A stretch of DNA of 64,000 nt, taken from contig JAMWET010005455.1 in the NCBI GenBank assembly GCA_024036415.1, positions 463,501 to 527,500 of the forward strand. The letters are read 5' to 3'. Positions within the stretch are counted from its first letter, which is position 1. Each line of letters begins with the position of its first letter. The position numbers and the translations under genes were made by a program. The stretch is from Prochilodus magdalenae. Taxonomy: Eukaryota > Chordata > Actinopteri > Characiformes > Prochilodontidae. Under the pieces are notes generated by a model. That model saw only the letters and a program-made list of their open reading frames with translations, ran no database searches and was not told the origin of the DNA. This document shows, piece after piece, positions 13,723 to 27,189 of this stretch.

Positions 13723-14629
13723 TATATATTTGGTTTCTTTGTTTGCGTATTATTTTGGGTCACAGCATAATTCCACATTAGTTATTTCATAGATTTGAAA
13801 AAAAAGATTGTTCCTTATTTTATGACTGTCAATTCCTAAGAAGCTTAGGTGTGTTTAATGTTTAATGTCACAAAGTGTGAACTTCGAGGTAGTGCATTTC
13901 TAATTGCAGCTCCCATCACTCTGTGATTGAGAACTACCATGTGTGTAGTCTGTCTGCAGTGGCCGTGGGCCATTGGAATTTGATTTATTGAGCTGCCCCA
14001 TGAACAGGTGTCATGATAAGGTTGATTGGGTCAACAAGCAATCAAGCAGATGATAGCAGGGCAGAGCCCCAGAGACAGAGCTGTATGCTGTGGGGGAGGG
14101 CTTGAGGGGGGTCCTGCCTGCCCCAAGAGAGGAAGAGTAGAGCTTACTGACCGTGAAACTGACAAATGGCTAACAAGCCCACCACAGCACTGGGCATGCG
14201 CAGTGAGCAGCCAGCTACATATTATATGTGCTTAACACACAGGCAGACACTCTGAACAAACAATCCACCCACAAAGCCTTCATTGGCTTGACTCCTGTGC
14301 ACAGGTACACATATCTATAGGTTGAAACACTCGAGACTCAATGTGGAATACACCTACATGTTTCGGCCCTACTCATCATAGAGGATAATTTGTGTTAATA
14401 CAGTGATCAACTTTTAAACTCTGATGTAGTGTTCAGTAGTACGAATACCTTCAAGGTATAGTATATAGTTCCATGTTTAACATAACGTTTTATATTATAT
14501 ATAAAATTACACAGTCCAAAATGGAACTTTACATGAGGATAAAACAGCTTTCTTAACTCGCAGTGGAGGCTGATATCACAGTATTCATTTCTAAGCAGTT
14601 TTGGACAAATTCTGTTGGTCTGTCCATCA
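13723..14629. other. No gene recognised
   Basis: I see nothing beyond AT-rich sequence and short chance open frames. Confidence 0.45.
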
Positions 14630-15003
14630 TGAATATTCACCAAACTGAAAGAGTAACTAGAACGTTACACAAGAGTGGCGCACACTCTTGCATCAAAGAA
14701 TTGCATAGTTGGACCAGATTTGGTGGATGCCTTCCCTGGCACAATTCTGAGGAGGTTTTCCTGTAGACTGGGATTTTTGGGGGATTCAGCTAATGCAATC
14801 ACCATCAGCATCTGCTTTGGATCTATTTTTTCACATGGAATGAGACATTCACTGCCCTGTACCACCTCTTCTCCATCTATGAATCCCGTCACCCATCCCT
14901 CAAGTATTTATAGCCCCATTACCCTCGTGCTTCACCATCTGTAGGAGCCTGAAGCTACTACCACCTTAAACACACAAGGTGACATTTATTTTGTCCAGAG
15001 AGC
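14630..15003 (-). mobile_element. Family Y Tc1-like deletion derivative, copy 2 (further deleted)
   Basis: On the minus strand the right part of family Y is readable: the TIR at the 15.0 kb side (TTTTGTCCAGAGAGC), the AAATAGATCCAAAGCAGATG block, and the C-terminal block around CCAAATCTGGTCCAACT. Part of the helix-turn-helix region present in other copies is missing, so this copy is shorter. Confidence 0.65.
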
Positions 15004-16080
<1,077 letters not shown>

Positions 16081-16284
16081 TGATACTTTAGAGTATGCTT
16101 TAAGGGGCGTAAACATGTTTGTATCCTATATGAAGTGTATGCTGTATACAGCTCTTAAACTCCAAGGCGGCCCATATGTAGGCTCTCTCTTGTTGACTGC
16201 TAAGCTTAGATTTAAGTTTCATCCAACAAGCGGTGATAGGGGGGCATGTGTAATCTAGCCTATCACAGATGGCTTCACTATCTA

Positions 16285-17026
16285 CACTCGTCATCAAAAG
16301 AATAGTTGCATAAACACCCAGAAGGAATCCACTGACAGGAATGAAACTTAATGTGTAGGTTTGACATCATAAGATTCTAGTGTCATACTCGGCAGTGCAT
16401 GTGACATAAACAAGGACAGGCCGTATCGCTGTGCCAGACATACCCAACAGCCACGATTGCAGACATTCAGCAAGCAGTGATGCCTATGAGTCATCCTGAT
16501 AGTGCCAGCACCATTGGCCAGACCGTTATAATGACTGCCCTTAACACCACGTCAATGTTGCTAAAGGTTTTAATGGTGTCGTGCCATACTGTCTTGGAGT
16601 AACTCAGAATGGCAGCAGGTCATCTTCTGTACCACTTTAGCCTTGGTGGGGGCACTGTGGTCTGCACCAAGATGAATAGTTGTCACACATCACCCTTCCA
16701 GAGGGCCTGGTGTCACTCCGTCTCCACCCCTACTGCAAAACCTACAAGAATACGTGAGGATATTCAAGTTGCATGGGATGGATTATCACTGGACACCATC
16801 AGAAAACACTACTCCATGCTAAGACGTCTGGCATGTTGCATTAGCAAACACGACAGCACAATACCATACTGAGACACACTACTTCTGTATGTAGATTAAT
16901 AAATATTACCCAGATCAGTCTAAATTCATCATCATTTATTGTTCCTGGTAACCTTTATCTGCCTTCCCAACAGCACTGCAACCCCACACTTCCTTCTGGG
17001 TGCAACTATATATTTGATGACGAGTG
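16285..17026 (+). mobile_element. Family X Tc1-like nonautonomous element, copy 3 (complete)
   Basis: This is one of the best-preserved copies, 742 bp, with TA on both sides (16283-16284 and 17027-17028). Terminal inverted repeats are CACTCGTCATCAAAAGAATA at the left and its near-complement ending GATGACGAGTG at the right. Inside are a transposase DNA-binding remnant (ADIQQAV-like reading), the first-Asp region, and a direct junction to the C-terminal part (GLVSLRLHPYCKT-like reading). The second Asp and the Glu of the DDE triad are deleted, so it cannot encode an active enzyme. Confidence 0.85.
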
Positions 17027-20000
17027 TATGTTCAAATGAATGTGATCTCAGCATTTTGATGACAGAAAATGGCATTTTTATGTTGATAGGAAGGAAAAAA
17101 AACTTGTTTTCAAAAGCATCTTCCAGTTTAACTAGTTAGCTAATTATACTGGGGGGTTTCAAGTGGTTGCAGGAAGTGCTGTCAAAGTTGCAGATGCAAA
17201 GTGATAGAATCCTGTCTCAATATTGCATTGACAGTTCTCGCCTTTATAGCCCCCCATTCATGTTGTATCACTGCTCTTCAGGATGAACGAGCTGAACTAA
17301 GGATCTAAAAAGGTTACCACGGCGCTTCCGATTATATGAGCTGATAATACAGTCTTGTGTTTCATCTCAGCTCTCAGATCTGAATGACGGCGCGTCTTGC
17401 TGGAACCTTTAGAGTAGGCTGAAATGTCATGTCAGATACGATTGTAAGAGACATACAGGCCTCGTAATCGCGAGCTGGGCCTGCTTATGCTTGATAACAG
17501 TGGACAAGGTTTAAATGGTACTCTCAAGGCTCTTTCAGACCGGATTTATGCAAGACGTGCACAGCTGGTGAAGGCTTTAGCGGAGCCTGTATTCATACTG
17601 GAGTCTGCATGATGCTGTAGCCATAACTGTGGCACTCAGTGATCATCACAGGCAAAAAAAAAAGTGAAGCGTGTGCATTCATTATATGGCGCTTGCTGAA
17701 GAAAAATGGGCACAGCTATAGTGCGGATGGAGTTGAGTAAGTGAGTTGCACAGGTGCCAATTAGTTAGACGGGTCAGTCTCAGAGCCACCGACTGTAAGA
17801 CAGCCTGAGCATGATGTATAGAGCGATCAGCTCTAAAAGTGAGCAAACACAAACTTTCATTTCTCCCCCCACCGGTCCTCTGAAATGCGTGAGTTTAGAT
17901 TAATACCATATCCACGGACACTAGAGATTGCCGAGCTGCCGTCATGAATAAACCAAAAGCTGTTCAGATGCCCCTTCCACCCCCCACTGCATGGGAACCT
18001 GGTCTCATCTGATCTCGCTGCCTGCGTTTGAAAGTAGCATGAAAAGACGCCTAACAATCAGCTCCTTAACACAGGCACCGTACAGTTGGAGAGTAATTAG
18101 CAGCTTTTGTTAAACGCTGCCAATGATGAGCGCCTCTTCCTCCCTCCACTCTGCTAATCACTCTCTATTCCGTTTGTGCTCGCTCTCTGCCCGTCAAAGT
18201 GTGCTCAAAATATGCAATCACATGGTCGCTTTTTTTTAATGCTCGACCAACTCGCAACTCGGAAATCAGCGGAGCAAGGCGAAGGACCGGTTTGTTTATT
18301 TTTTCGCCGGGGCTGAATATTGATGGCAAGTGATTTCATTTTTCTTCCACCGGGCTTTATAAATTCCAGTTTTCCTTTAAACGAGGGACATTTTGAGAGA
18401 GGAAAGCAGGTTTTACACAGGGTCCTTTCTTCATCCATTTGTGTTGCCATTTTTTTTTCAAACCTGTCAAACTTATGCAGAGGAATTGAACACACTGAAA
18501 AGCAATCACCATAGTGGAAAAGCGTGAACTGCAGTCCCCACATCGCATTACTTTTCCTTAGTGACATGCAGAATATGTGCCAAAATGCAAAGCAAAGCCT
18601 TTATTACACTGTTTTCGCATCACTTACCTTACTGCCCGAATAAGAACTGCATGAGAATTTGCATTTTAACACCAGAACGCTTCCCTTATGTCAGAGTTTA
18701 ATACAATAGCCATGAAATGTAATGACTGCATGGCCACTTTGCTGTCCTCTGTGCAGCATTGCAGTGTTATGTCTGTCTTACAATGAGGCAAATACATTTG
18801 AAGTACAAACACTGTCATGGTGGTTCTGTTTTTCATGCTGGCTTGTATTCCACATGATACCAATGGAATTCCAGATAGGGATGACCCTGTTTATTGAGGT
18901 TTTGAGTAAACCATGATTTGCACCTGTAACCGTACCATGACTTACTGTACTACACATACTGTACGAGTAGTGCAGTATTTCTACAGAATATAAACCATTA
19001 TTAACTGTAATAGTCACATAAATAAAAAAATAAGATTATTAGATATTATTAGATTATATTAATAGATATCTAATATGATGTTAGACCAAATATACATAAA
19101 TGCTCCACAGGAAATGACTAAATTGATCTTATTCCAAGAAAGATTTTTACTTTTAGTGAATTTATGAAGGTAACATTTTCACTATATAGCCAGATAATCG
19201 TACTTACACTGCCAGTGAACTGATGAGATGTCTGAAAAACTGAATGCCCTGATATTCCACATATAGTGTTATATTTCAGCCACAACTTTTGACTGTGTAT
19301 TCTAAGCAACATGCTTGAAACTGGTCAGCTTCTCTGCCAGTATAGTAAGAAACGTTAGCTTAGTAAACTAGATATATTATTTTACATGCCAGTCTATTTT
19401 ATTGGTGTGTATATTTTGTGTGACTGCAGCAAAGAGAAATGTGGCTAAAATTAAGTGTAGATTTTTGTATTGATATCATTTGAGCCATGTCGCTTGAGTT
19501 GAGGCATGAAATGATTGAAACTGTCCAAAGTGGTACTGAACCTCTGCTCTAATATATATTACATATGTCAACATTGCCACTACATGGCCAAGACTTGCTG
19601 CAGCAGCAAAAGCGTGCAGAACAAATGTCCTGGAATTAAAAAGCCATGATGGAGGCAAAAATGTCCTTTGAACATAATGGTTTTCCAACGAAAGAGGGAC
19701 GGGAAAAAAACAGCACAGCTCGAAATCCGTGTTGTCGTATAGTTTCATGTGTATTGGTATGGCAATAAAAAGGAGGTCCTGGGGGGATTAATATTCATTT
19801 CTTCTACAGCGGTTCAAAAGAGCTTCATAGACATGAAAGAAATGAAACAAAAGCCTGAAACTCTGAAGGCATATAAAATTAATAGACATTTTATACCTCA
19901 TACTGACCCTTCACGACTCGAGAACACGTCACCCAAACATGAGCCTGATTAGAAACATGGGAAACATGTAGTTCCTTAAAGATCACTGAGAACATATTAC

Positions 20001-20055
20001 TGGTTAGTGCCTAGTTGATTATAATGTGAAATATTGATATTGAGACATTGATTTG
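17027..20055. other. Intron A sequence; no gene recognised
   Basis: The 17.3-18.6 kb part is repeat-free and of mixed composition, and could contain conserved noncoding sequence. 18.7-19.9 kb is AT-rich with nothing recognised. Confidence 0.45.
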
Positions 20056-22518
20056 TAAGTGTAAGTGTAATGTGTTAGTGTACTGTAAGTAGTGTGTTGG
20101 TGTACAGTAACTCAGTAAGTGTAATGTGTTAGTGTACTGTAAGTAGTGTGTTGGTGTACAGTAACTCAGTAAGTGTAGTGTGTTAGTGTACTGTAAGTAG
20201 TGTGTTGGTGTACAGTAACTCAGTAAGTGTAATGTGTTAGTGTACTGTAAGTAGTGTGTTGGTGTACAGTAACTGAGTAAATGTAAGATGTTAGTGTACT
20301 GTAAGTAGTGTGTTGGTGTACAGTAACTCAGTAAGTGTAATGTGTTAGTGTGCTGTAAGTAGTGTGTTGGTGTACAGTAACTCAGTAAGTGTAATGTGTT
20401 AGTGTGCTGTAAGTAGTGTGTTGGTGTACAGTAACTGAGTAAATGTAAGATGTTAGTGTACTGTAAGTAGTGTGTTGGTGTACAGTAACTCAGTAAGTGT
20501 AATGTTTTAGTGTACTGTAAGTAGTGTGTTGGTGTACAGTAACTCAGTAAGTGTAAGATGTTAGTGGACTGTAAATAGTGTGTTGGTGTACAGTAACTCA
20601 GTAAGTGTAATGTGTTAGTGTACTGTAAGTAGTGTGTTGGTGTACAGTGACTCAGTAAGTGTAATGTGTTAGTGTACTGTAAGTAGTGTGTTGGTGTACA
20701 GTGACTCAGTAAGTGTAATGTGTTAGTGTACTGTGAGTAGTGTGTTGGTATACAGTAACTCAGTAAGTGTAATGCATTAGGGTACTGTAAGTAGTGTGTT
20801 GGTGTACAGTAACTCAGTAAGTGTAATGCGTTAGGGTACTGTAAGTAGTGTGTTGGTGTACAGTAACTCAGTGAGTGTAATGCATTAGGGTACTGTAAGT
20901 AGTGTGTTGGTGTAGAGTAACTCAGTGAGTGTAATGTGTTAGTGTACTGTGTGTTGGTGTAGAGTAACTCAGTAAGTGTAATGTGTTAGTGTACTGTAAG
21001 TAGTGTGTTGGTGTACAGTAACTCAGTAAGTGTAGTGTGTTAGTGTACTGTAAGTAGTGTGTTGGTGTACAGTAACTCAGTAAGTGTAATGTGTTAGAGT
21101 ACTGTAAGTAGTGTGTTGGTGTACAGTAACTCAGTAAGTGTAATGTGTTAGTGTACTGTAAGTAGTGTGTTGGTGTACAGTAACTCAGTAAGTGTAATGC
21201 GTTAGTGTACTGTAAGTAGTGTGTTGGTGTACAGTAACTCAGTAAGTGTAATGCGTTAGGGTACTGTAAGTAGTGTGTTGGTGTAGAGTAACTCAGTGAG
21301 TGTAATGTGTTAGTGTACTGTGTGTTGGTGTAGAGTAACTCAGTAAGTGTAATGTGTTAGTGTACTGTAAGTAGTGTTTGGTGTACAGTAACTCAGTGAG
21401 TGTAATGCATTAGGGTACTGTAAGTAGTGTGTTGGTGTACAGTAACTCAGTGAGTGTAATGTGTTAGTGTACTGTGTGTTGGTGTACAGTAACTCAGTAA
21501 GTGTAATGTGTTAGTGTACTGTAAGTAGTGTGTTGGTGTACAGTAACTCAGTAAGTGTAGTGTGTTAGTGTACTGTAAGTAGTGTGTTGGTGTACAGTAA
21601 CTCAGTAAGTGTAATGTGTTAGAGTACTGTAAGTAGTGTGTTGGTGTAGAGTAACTCAGTAAGTGTAATGTGTTAGTGTACTGTAAGTAGTGTGTTGGTG
21701 TACAGTAACGCAGTAAGTGTGATGCGTTAGGGTACTGTAAGTAGTGTGTTGGTGTAGAGTAACTCAGTAAGTGTAATGCGTTAGTGTACTGTAAGTAGTG
21801 TGTTGGTGTACAGTAACTCAGTAAGTGTAATGTGTTAGTGTACTGTAAGTAGTGTGTTGGTGTACAGTAACTCAGTAAGTGTAATGAGTTAGTGTGCTGT
21901 AAGTAGTGTGTTGGTGTACAGTAACTCAGTAAGTGTAATGCGTTAGTGTACTGTAAGTAGTGTGTTGGTGTACAGTAACTCAGTAAGTGTAATGCGTTAG
22001 TGTACTGTAAGTAGTGTGTTGGTGTACAGTAACTCAGTAAGTGTAATGCGTTAGTGTGCTGTAAGTAGTGTGTTGGTGTACAGTAACTCAGTAAGTGTAA
22101 TGCGTTAGTGTACTCTAAGTAGTGTGTTGGTGTGCAGTAACTCAGTAAGTGTAATGTGTTAGTGTACTGTAAGTAGTGTGTTGGTGTACAGTAACTCAGT
22201 AAGTGTAATGCGTTAGTGTACTGTAAGTAGTGTGTTGGTGTAGAGTAACTCAGTAAGTGTAATGCGCTAGTGTACTGTAAGTAGTGTGTTGGTGTACAGT
22301 AACTCAGTAAGTGTAATGCGTTAGTGTGCTGTAAGTAGTGTGTTGGTGTACAGTAACTCAGTAACTGTAATGTGTTAGTGTACTGTAAGTAGTGTGTTGG
22401 TGTACAGTAACTCAGTAAGTGCAATGTGTTAGTGTACTGTAAGTAGTGTGTTGGTGTACAGTAACTCAGTAAGTGTAATGTGTTAGTGTACTGTAGTGTG
22501 TTGGTGTACAGGTGTAAT
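20056..22518 (+). repeat. 54-bp minisatellite, about 45 units
   Basis: The array is built from a 54-bp unit; one unit reads CTCAGTAAGTGTAATGTGTT, then AGTGTACTGTAAGTAGTGTG, then TTGGTGTACAGTAA. Units differ by a few recurring substitutions (GTG/GCG, TAC/TGC). Three shortened units lacking AAGTAGT occur near 20950, 21320 and 21474 in similar context, and a unit missing 4 bp lies at the right end. Because 54 is a multiple of three, the minus strand stays open as an 18-residue repeat (YTNTLHLLSYCTPTHYLQ) for 377 codons at 21447-22580. This is a by-product of the period and not evidence of a gene. Confidence 0.97.
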
Positions 22519-23126
22519 GCAGACTTTGATACTGTGGATTCTTCATACAGTCTTAAAAGCTGGGTCGGCCTCTCTGGCACAGGTTTAGGATAGTTTAAAT
22601 CTAAAATAAATGTAATAAATAAATAGCTATTGGTGTCACTGGTAAATCTTTATCAGAAAAAGTTCTGTTGCACAAGGTAGTATGTTGGTGTTCCACAAGG
22701 TTCAGTTCAGTTCAGTTCTGTTTCTCTTTGTTCTTGTTAGTCGTAGGTGATGTATAAGAAAACATGATGGCTTTTCTTTGCTATGCAGTTATACATTCCC
22801 ATTGCTTCTGATAAGAAAGACTCTGTTGACAGATTTTTTTAGGCATGTGTCAGATATTTGTCAATGAATGTCACAGAAAGTAAAATACTGATCCTTAATA
22901 CTAAAACTCAGAGAACGCTGCTTCATGAGAAGCTAGACTCTTTAACTTCACATACCAAAGCTGAGCAAACCTGGCTGTACTGTTAGACTCAGCCACACAC
23001 AACCACGGAACCACAGAAATAGATTTTTCTGATTTTTCTGATAGCCTTTTCTATATCAGAGAAACTGCTCTACAAATAATTATAACAAAAAAAAAGCAAC
23101 TTAAAGCTGAACTCAGGCCTAATATA
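22519..23126. other. Intron A sequence; no gene recognised
   Basis: Only a short TTCAG pentamer run near 22700 stands out. Confidence 0.5.
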
Positions 23127-23645
23127 CACTCATCATCAAAAATATAGTTGCACCCGTAAGGGGTCAACCTGCAGGAATGAAACTCGGTGGTTAGGTTTAA
23201 CATTGTAGGACATGCGGATGATGCCTGTTTCACACTCTCCTGTGCATGTGACATAAGGGTCAGCACATAACCGACTATAAGCTTATCCGGTTGTGCGTGA
23301 TTTCCATTGAGACTCGTGCTGTTGTGTTGGTAGACTCCTTTGTAAGTGAAGTATGCCTCAGAGAAGAGCTCAAAACCAGTTCAAGCAGTTGGAAGAGTTT
23401 GTGAGTGCTGGCATTGTGGGATTTCGGGAATCGGGATGGTCTCATTGTGTGGCTATACTGGTCATGCAGATACTACCATAGCATGCTGTTGGCAGCAGTG
23501 TAAAGAAGAAGCCACGCACCAGCGACATGTACGATCTGGGAGACCTACACGAACCACGGAAAGAGAAAACCAACGTGGATATGCAGAGTGACCCAATAGA
23601 CACAGTTGTGGATATTTACTAAGCAGTAGTGCTCTCCATGAGTCC
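23127..23645 (+). mobile_element. Family X Tc1-like copy 4, retains transposase N-terminus, 3' truncated
   Basis: It begins with the family X TIR (CACTCATCATCAAAAATATA). Unlike most copies here it keeps the transposase start: from 23349 the + strand reads MPQRRAQNQFKQLEEFV-like sequence with small shifts, then a helix-turn-helix remnant ending QQCKEEATHQR and RSGRPTRTTERENQR. This is the expected N-terminal DNA-binding domain of a Tc1-like transposase. The copy breaks off around the VADIQQAV position and abuts a LINE fragment. Confidence 0.75.
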
Positions 23646-23654
23646 CCTGGGTTC

Positions 23655-24035
23655 TTGTTTTGTTTAAGGCCCTAAATGACTCTAAAACACCGGCGTACCC
23701 CACAGAACCTGTCTGTGGTCTAACATGCAGTCTTAGATCTGATTCTGCTTCTAAGCTGTGGAACTCATTTTCACCTGTTATAGTCAGTAAGGCTCAGTGC
23801 ACACTATTTAGAAACATCGGAAATTTTTTTAATTAACTTGGTGTTTAATTAAAATTCCACGTCTCTTTGGTATTTATCTCTTTAATTTGATCTGTCTGCC
23901 TTATATGATTTTAATTGAGTTCTCATAATTTCATCTATTACTGTTAAGCTTTATTACCCATCTGTAAAACACTTTGAGCTCCAACCAGTGTGAGAAGTGG
24001 GTTATAACTACAGATACAATAAAGATAATTAAAGA
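23655..24035 (+). pseudogene. LINE 3' end fragment (non-LTR retrotransposon ORF2 tail and 3' UTR)
   Basis: From about 23671 one frame reads ALNDSKTPAYPTEPVCG and then ASKLWNSFSPVIVSKAQ and TLFRNI. This is the pattern of the extreme C-terminus of fish L2/CR1/Rex-type LINE ORF2 proteins, where a KLWNSLP motif precedes a short fragment and stop. The tail ends with AAACACTTTGAGCTCC and an ATAAAG-rich end, as in these elements. Family name uncertain. Confidence 0.6.
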
Positions 24036-24800
24036 TGAGATAAATATTGATATTGGTAATGGAAGCCTCTAAAACTGGAACCTCTAAAGATGATTTCTAA
24101 TAGTGATACAGCATCGATAAGCAGATAAGATTAAAGGCCTGTTCACTATAATGTTTTTGGACAGTATAAAGTATATATACAGTATACATCACACCCATAG
24201 TACAAGAGTCTCTTGTCTAAACTCTCTGAAAACTGTTTAGCTGCAATGCTTTTCTGTTAGGCTTTGCAACTAAATGGTCCATAAACTGGGAACATCCCAT
24301 TCTGCGGAGAAGTCAACAACGCAGGGAGATCAGCGCCCTTTTACAGGAGCTGACCGAAGCGGAGTATAAGCACCTCCTATATGTCAGTGAGGGGAATTCA
24401 AGGCTCGCTGCTTCTCTTGTTATTAAGGAGTGAATCAGCTGTGCTTAAACTCAGCCGCTGTAACGTTACTCACTGTCATTCATAGCTGGTCATCTCTAAT
24501 CCACTTTAGCTTCTTTACTCTCCGCATCTTTATAGTCAGTGTGTTGCTTATTGCTGTAAGAGCTTTCATGCTTCGCTGCTCTCCCGCCATCCTGACACAC
24601 ATTTATTTGGGCTACAACCATGTTAAAGAGCTCTGATTGGTCAGCCTCATTTTAATGCTTTCAGCAGTTTTAACAGCATTAATATTGATTACCAGTCAAA
24701 AGTTAGACGTGTTTGGTTATCTTGAAGACTCATACATATATATAAATATATAATATTATAATATAATATATAATATTATTATTATATTATTATTATATAT
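24036..24800. other. Intron A sequence; no gene recognised
   Basis: Mixed sequence ending in an AT-rich run (24740-24800). Nothing assignable. Confidence 0.4.
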
Positions 24801-25034
24801 CGTCGCAGTCCAAAAAAACAGGTATCTCCAAAATGGCAACTTTACAAAAGAGATCAAAAACCTCATTTAATTTGAATGGAAGTCAATGGAACCAGAAGTC
24901 TTTCCAAGCAGCTTTGAGACATTTCTGTTGGTTCATTCTTTATGAAATTTTTCACAGTGTAAACAACCACTCATGAGGCATAAAAGTAAAAATCAACAAA
25001 AATGGAGATACATGTTTTTCTTTGGACAGCGACG
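24801..25034. mobile_element. MITE with about 38-bp terminal inverted repeats
   Basis: The left end begins CGTCGCAGTCCAAAAAAACA and continues through GGTATCTCCA. The right end is its imperfect inverse complement, ending GGACAGCGACG. At 234 bp with no coding capacity and an AT-rich flank, it fits a miniature inverted-repeat transposable element. Superfamily unassigned. Confidence 0.75.
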
Positions 25035-27189
25035 ATATTTATGTAATATATTTAGTTAGTAAACTTAGTAAACTTTTATCTCTTTATTTGCAACAGAGTT
25101 TAAAAGTTCTAGTTTACCTTTCAGTTTAGTGAATGTTCATTAGGACAGATCAATAGAATTGGTCTAAAACTGCTCAGAAAGAATATTATCAATTGTTATG
25201 ACCTGGTCTAGTGTCAGGCCATAACAGAGAGTGAGAGTGGGCTCTCTGTCTCAGACCACTGCCAGACGGAAAACCAGGCACTGTTTAAAACCAGCTAACT
25301 CCAGGTTTATGTTCATCAAGTGTTCAGTGGCAAGCCGGGACACTGTTCTCAGGGACGGGCAAAGGCTAAGTAATAATATACAAAACAACTAAAGGACACA
25401 GAACCAAAATCTAACTAAACCCGCCAACAAAAGCGATAGAAATTTCTCTATGTCAGAAGCTATTACGATTAGCAAAATGACAAAATAGCACTGTAGACCC
25501 GCATACAACTGCAAAAACCAACACGGAACCAGTTTTGTTACGATTCACAAGACTCTTTTTAAACCATTCGGCGCATTTACACCAAAAATAATCAGGTTCA
25601 GAACCAGATAATCTGATTCCCAGCTAAGAGCAAAGAGCAGTAGCTTGACATGAACCATGACAACATCTGTGGGCGTGTCAGTCGCTGAGGAACAAGAAGG
25701 CAACAATGGTCACACTTCTTCTATGTCTTATCACCAGTAGTTTATCCATACCTGCTTTCTGGATATAAACAAACATCTGGGATAGCAGCACAAACGCTCG
25801 CAGGTAATCTACACACTCTGCCATCTTGTTACTACTGTTTACTACCGCTGCGCCCTTCTTTGATAACGAATCCTTGCCCGTTGCTTGTCTTGCGGACTCA
25901 AGGTAGACGCAAACGCAAATACAGAAAGCTGTTGTATCCTCCCAAAGTTCCATTTTGGAGGGTTTTAAGGTGGACTGCATAATTCGACTGAAAGTAAAGC
26001 ATTAAGCTAAACATAAGGACAACCTTCTATGAGTAGCCATGTCTAAATGTTTGACTGGTAGTGTACATGTGTTGTCATGTAAATAGATCTTAACACTTTC
26101 TTAAGAAAGGTTTGAGAACTTTTCATGTGATTTTCATGTAGGGCTGAACGATCCTGGGGCAAGATCGTGACAAATGTTGCATTATTTGAAAACAAAAATG
26201 AGCCACTAAACATCCCAGATAAACGAACAAATTCCCATATCAATTGGGAAGCTGGTGCAGTTAGAGGAGGTGGGTAGTTCACCAGTATTTTGGTTAGGGC
26301 TATTGTGATTGTGACGGTAGATATTGTGATGCCCATATTTCGAACCAGCTCTGGCCTTTAAAACATTCTTATGTACTTTCTTAGAGATGTTTTGTTATGC
26401 TTCTCTCTTTGGAAAGCTTTTGTAAATCCAGTCCCCGGTCCCCTAGTTGGTACACTCAGTCAGATAGCGGTGTTTACTACACATTGGCCAGAATAGCACA
26501 TAAACAACTCCATATTTCATGCGTCCTTTCTCCTTTCCTTCAGCGAAATGTTCAAACCAGAATCTTTAATGCTTATATAACCCACGAGGCCCTAGTCTTT
26601 GATGCAGCACTCCTTCACTGGGATCTTGTTTTTGTGTTCAGGCTCACAGGTTAATGCCACACCTGGTCACACAATACATTAATCCACTGATATTTCCTCT
26701 TAAAGCAATTAATAGGCGACCATGAAGGGTCTTAATAAACACTACCGCACTATTTAACCATCAAACGCATGAATAACTTTTGAAGGGTCTGTATTCTGCA
26801 CATTGTTTTCCCTCTGAGGTCTGCTTATAATGCTCACATGCTTTTATGTAACAAACAAATGTATTTGTGTATAAATTTTATATGACAGTTTTCCGGTCTC
26901 TCATTTAGAATTACAGGAGGCTGTTTTCACTTCCATGCCTTTATAAAATGATTATGTAAATGATCTCTGTATTCAGTGGCTATCCTGTATCCTGTATTCT
27001 AATCTGTCCATAAATAGCACAGAGGTCCCACCAAAATATATAGCAGTGCACTACTGCATTATAGTGTCATTACATGTGCAGGAGAGGGCGGTTAACCAAT
27101 CCAGTGCACATGGGGTAGGGGCAATCCTGCGAATGAATGAATAGTGTATACACTAAGCATCCAAATGGAAACTGTCTCAGCCAGTTATG
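25035..27189. other. Intron A sequence with unassigned repeat-like pieces
   Basis: The 25200-25680 part (AGTGTCAGGCCATAACAGAG and a following AACC/CAGA-rich segment) and the 26140-26340 part (AGGGCTGAACGATCC onwards) resemble dispersed fish repeats, but ends could not be set. No exon seen. Confidence 0.4.

Noticed and set aside
20056..22518. CRISPR-like array (regular repeats)
   Set aside because: Units are head-to-tail with no unique spacers and the context is a vertebrate intron.
21447..22580. 377-codon minus-strand open frame
   Set aside because: It is the translation of a 54-bp minisatellite. The frame stays open because the period is a multiple of three; no domain, promoter or splice context.
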